A stretch of DNA of 64,000 nt from Stigmatella ashevillena (GTDB lineage: Bacteria > Myxococcota > Myxococcia > Myxococcales > Myxococcaceae), in the NCBI RefSeq assembly GCF_028368975.1, contig NZ_JAQNDM010000002.1, forward strand, positions 1,116,001-1,180,000. The letters run 5' to 3'. Made by a program: the position numbers and the translations under genes. Under the pieces are notes generated by a model. The model was not told the DNA's origin. It was given only the letters and a program-made list of their open reading frames with translations, and searched no databases. Numbering within the stretch: position 1 is the stretch's first letter; every line of letters begins with the position of its first letter. Of the stretch, positions 61,233 through 64,000 are shown one piece after another.

Positions 61233-64000
61233 ATGCGATTGCGGAAAAAGGTATTGACCGGTCTGTTGCTCGTCCCCCTTGTCAGCAGCCCCGTCTGGGC
61301 CAAGGAGCGCGCCCTCGCCGATGCATTTCTCGCGCAGCAGCAGGAAAAGGCCCTGTCCGTCACGCAGGCCGCGCTCGAGGCCCGCGGCCTTCGCATCGCC
61401 CACACCGAGGAGCGGCTGGGAGTTCCCACCGTCCTGTGGAACGCGCGGCTCGGCACGGAGCGCGCCCATGCCTTCGCGGGCCAACGCCCCGAGGTGGCCG
61501 CCCGTGCGCACCTGGCGCAGGTCGCCGACATCTACCGCCTGGAGCGTGAGGACATCTCCGGGGCCGTGCTCCACTCCATCCACCAGCCCACCCAGGGCCC
61601 CGTGGTGGTCCGCTTCACCCAGAAGGTGGAGGGCATCGAGGTCTTCCGCAGCGGCCTCAACGTCGCCTTGACCCGCGACAACACCCTGGTCGCCGTCACC
61701 GGCTACATGGCGCCGCACGAGGCCGTCGCCGTCCGCCGCCGGACGGTGGGCACGGACTTCTCGCTCGGGGCCTCGGAGGCCATCGCACGCGCCTTCAAGG
61801 ACCTGACGGACACGGCCATCAGCGGCCGCTCACTGGTGAGCGCCGGGACCCAGGGCGAGTTCGTCCACTTCGCGTTCGAGCCGGGGGTGGCCACCGTGCT
61901 GCCCCACGCCATGGCCGTCCCCGCCCGGGCCAAGAAGGTCTTCTTCACGCTGCCCGATGGCCTTCAGCCGGCCTGGTATGTGGAGCTGAACGTCGGAACC
62001 AAGGGCAGCAGCGACGCGGACTACCACTCCTTCGTGGTCTCCGCGTCGGACGGCCGGGTGCTGTTCAGCAACAACCTGACGGTGGAGGACTCCTTCTCGT
62101 ACCGGGTGTGGGCGGATTCCAACTCGTTCATTCCGGATGACGGCCCCCACGGAACTGGTGCCACCCCCCACCCGACCGGGGTGCCGGATTCCTACCAGGC
62201 GCCCTTCGTGGCCCCATCCCTCATCACCCTGCAGAACGTGCCCTTCAGCCGCAATGATCCCTGGCTGGCGCCGGGCGCCACCCAGACCACGGGCAACAAC
62301 GTGGAGGCCTATGCCGACCTGCTGGCGCCCGACGGCTTCCAGCCGGGAGGGGACCTGCGCGCGGACACCACGGCCCCGGGCGTCTTCGACTACACCTATG
62401 ACGTGACCCAGGCCCCGGGCTCCAGCGCCATTCAGCGCAAGGCGGCCGTGGCGCACCTGTTCTACCTCAACAACTTCCTGCACGACTGGTACTACGACTT
62501 CGGCTTCGACGAGGCCTCCGGCAACGCGCAGCAGCTCAACTACGGCCGGGGCGGCGTGGAGGGCGACAGCATCAAGGCCGAGGCCCAGGACTACAGCGGC
62601 CGCAACAACGCCAACATGTCCACGCCGTCCGATGGCGCGCGGCCCCGCATGCAGATGTATGTCTTCGACGGCGTGCCGGACGTCCAGGTGACAGCGCCCG
62701 CCTCCATCGCGGGCCCCCTCGACGCGGGCAGCGCCGCCTGGGGAAAGCTGGCCTATGATCTCACGGGCAATCTGGTGATCCCCAATCCCACGGGCATCAC
62801 CGAGGGCTGCGAGCCTTTCCCGGCCAATGCCTTCACCGGAAAGATCGTCCTGCTGGATCGCGGCACCTGCAACTACACCGTCAAGGCGATCAACGCCCAG
62901 AACGCGGGGGCCATCGCGATCCTCGTGGCCAACAACGTGACGGCCGCCGTCGCCCTGTCGCTCGGAGGAGCCGATCCGGCCGTCACCATCGCGGCGGCCG
63001 GCCTCACCCAGGCGACGGGCAACGTGCTGAAGAACGAGGTGAAGAACAACAACAGCACCGTCACGGTGAAGATGAAGAAGCAGGAGTCGTTCGACCGTGA
63101 CGGCACGATCGACAACGCCATCGTGGCGCACGAGTGGGGCCACTACATCAGCAACCGCCTCGTCGGTAACGCCAACGGCTTGACGAACAACCAGGGCCGC
63201 TCCATGGGCGAGGGCTGGGCGGACTTCCACTCCATGCTGATGGTGGTGCGCGAAGAGGATCGCAACCGGCCGGGCAATAACCAGTTCCAGGGCGTCTACG
63301 CCATGGCGGGCTACACGCAGAGTGGCGGCGCGAACAACGGCCACTACTTCGGCATCCGCCGGCTGCCGTACTCGACGAGCTTCTCCAAGAACGCCCTCAC
63401 CTATAAGCACTTCGCCACGGGCTCTGCGCTGCCCACCACGCACCCCATCAACGCCAGCTCGATGGCGGGCCTGGGCAACTCCCAGGTGCACGCCGGCGGC
63501 GAGGTGTGGTCGTCCATGTTGTGGGAGTGCTACGCCTCGCTGCTCAACGCCCACCCCTTCCAGGAGGCCCAGAACCGGATGAAGTCCTATCTGGTGGCCG
63601 CCTACAAGCTGACCCCCAACGCCCCCACCCTGCTGGAGGCGCGTGACGCGGTGCTCGCCGCGGCCGCAGCGTCGGATCCGGCTGACTACGCCCGGTTCCG
63701 CGCGGCCTTCGCCAAGCGGGGCGCGGGTGCGAGCGCCAAGGCGGCGGACCGCGGGTCCGTGGACCACGTGGGACTGGTGGAGAGCTTCGAGAACGGCAAC
63801 AACCTGGAGGTGGTCAGCATCCGCCTGGACGACAGCATCTCCGGGTGCGACGCCGACGGGGTGCTGGACGTGGGCGAAACGGGTCTGCTCCAAGTCACGG
63901 TGAAGAACACCGGCACGGCGGCCCTGTCCTCCTTCACCAGCAACGTGGCGGCCAGTGGCGCCTCCTCGGTCCTGGAGTTCCCCTCGGGCAACACGCTCAA
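61233..64000 (+). CDS. M36 (fungalysin-type) metalloprotease with PA domain, 3'-truncated
   Basis: 922 residues are in the window and the end is missing. Signal peptide 1-22 (ends VWA). An FTP-like propeptide (about 40-230) precedes the catalytic domain. HEWGH (633-637) supplies two zinc ligands and the catalytic Glu, and GEGWADF (659-665) the third (Glu660); both match M36. A PA domain (about 480-610, DRGTCNYTVKAINAQNAGA) is inserted before the zinc motif. After residue 800 a CARDB-like beta domain starts. Secreted proteolysis of the predatory/saprophytic lifestyle is likely. ATG 61233 has GGAAGGA upstream. Confidence 0.93.
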   Translation, partial: MRLRKKVLTGLLLVPLVSSPVWAKERALADAFLAQQQEKALSVTQAALEARGLRIAHTEERLGVPTVLWNARLGTERAHAFAGQRPEVAARAHLAQVADIYRLEREDISGAVLHSIHQPTQGPVVVRFTQKVEGIEVFRSGLNVALTRDNTLVAVTGYMAPHEAVAVRRRTVGTDFSLGASEAIARAFKDLTDTAISGRSLVSAGTQGEFVHFAFEPGVATVLPHAMAVPARAKKVFFTLPDGLQPAWYVELNVGTKGSSDADYHSFVVSASDGRVLFSNNLTVEDSFSYRVWADSNSFIPDDGPHGTGATPHPTGVPDSYQAPFVAPSLITLQNVPFSRNDPWLAPGATQTTGNNVEAYADLLAPDGFQPGGDLRADTTAPGVFDYTYDVTQAPGSSAIQRKAAVAHLFYLNNFLHDWYYDFGFDEASGNAQQLNYGRGGVEGDSIKAEAQDYSGRNNANMSTPSDGARPRMQMYVFDGVPDVQVTAPASIAGPLDAGSAAWGKLAYDLTGNLVIPNPTGITEGCEPFPANAFTGKIVLLDRGTCNYTVKAINAQNAGAIAILVANNVTAAVALSLGGADPAVTIAAAGLTQATGNVLKNEVKNNNSTVTVKMKKQESFDRDGTIDNAIVAHEWGHYISNRLVGNANGLTNNQGRSMGEGWADFHSMLMVVREEDRNRPGNNQFQGVYAMAGYTQSGGANNGHYFGIRRLPYSTSFSKNALTYKHFATGSALPTTHPINASSMAGLGNSQVHAGGEVWSSMLWECYASLLNAHPFQEAQNRMKSYLVAAYKLTPNAPTLLEARDAVLAAAAASDPADYARFRAAFAKRGAGASAKAADRGSVDHVGLVESFENGNNLEVVSIRLDDSISGCDADGVLDVGETGLLQVTVKNTGTAALSSFTSNVAASGASSVLEFPSGNTL

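Noticed and set aside
61830-63893. 687-codon minus-strand frame opposite the M36 protease
   Set aside because: Antisense to a protein with complete M36 motifs; Val/Gly/His-rich with no domain.

Overview
The window is a high-GC chromosomal segment from a myxobacterium (Myxococcota, Cystobacterineae such as Stigmatella or Myxococcus). The grounds are a CglB-type gliding adhesin, a MYXO-CTERM sorting tail, GC-biased third codon positions, and a gene order that, as I recall it, follows the Myxococcus xanthus chromosome around cglB (MXAN_3060), gcvTHP and the exoJ Wzy gene (MXAN_3026). The locus-tag comparison is from memory and was not searched. I see no rRNA, IS element, prophage, integrase or CRISPR array; this is core chromosome with lineage-specific envelope genes between housekeeping blocks.

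1-3.2 kb, minus strand: two phasin-like coiled-coil genes, a lytic transglycosylase, an exported protein, an unknown 154-aa protein and the start of a lipoprotein. 3.2-17.8 kb, minus strand: the transcription/translation superoperon, read as tRNA-Thr(UGU), tRNA-Tyr, tRNA-Gly, tRNA-Thr(GGU), tuf, rpmG, tRNA-Trp, secE, nusG, rplK, rplA, a terminator, an L10-type leader, rplJ, rplL, a hairpin, rpoB, rpoC and a terminator. The order tRNA-Thr/Tyr/Gly/Thr-tuf is the same as E. coli thrU-tyrU-glyT-thrT-tufB.

17.8-21.5 kb, minus strand: cglB (VWA adhesin lipoprotein), a RimK-type ATP-grasp ligase, a small exported DsbD-N-like protein and rlmB. 21.7-30.4 kb, mainly plus: HEAT-repeat protein, HAD phosphatase, unknown protein, HrpB helicase, a GNAT acetyltransferase on the minus strand, an MFS transporter, an exported unknown and a protein with a FliK/SctP-like tail. 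30.4-33.7 kb, minus: 7Fe ferredoxin, asd, rhodanese, acyl-CoA dehydrogenase. A stand-alone tRNA-Cys with its own promoter and terminator follows at 33.7 kb.

33.9-39.7 kb: a beta-helix lipoprotein divergent from a SpoIID/LytB-like lipoprotein, a TonB-like protein and a CDF metal exporter. 39.7-47.8 kb is rich in one-carbon metabolism: gcvT-gcvH-gcvP, metF (divergent) and folD, with an ADP-ribosylglycohydrolase and small membrane proteins. 47.8-51.5 kb: DjlA-like co-chaperone, Smr protein, adenosine-deaminase-like protein and pyrD. 51.6-54.1 kb: a Wzy-type polymerase and GT4 glycosyltransferase pair behind a sigma-54-like promoter, probably the ExoJ/ExoK spore-coat pair. 54.2-57.0 kb: tetraheme cytochrome, engB and a DUF6178 protein. 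57.2-64 kb, plus: exported unknown, coaE, a reductase-like SDR, a PKD-repeat MYXO-CTERM surface protein and an M36 (fungalysin) metalloprotease that runs off the right edge.

No clearly new multi-gene system was found. The best leads are the sigma-54-like element before the Wzy/GT pair, the nearly identical ribosome-binding-site and signal-peptide cassette shared by the PKD protein and the M36 protease, the cglB-rimK-DsbD-N-like cluster with a hairpin over the rimK ribosome-binding site, and the SpoIID/beta-helix divergent pair.
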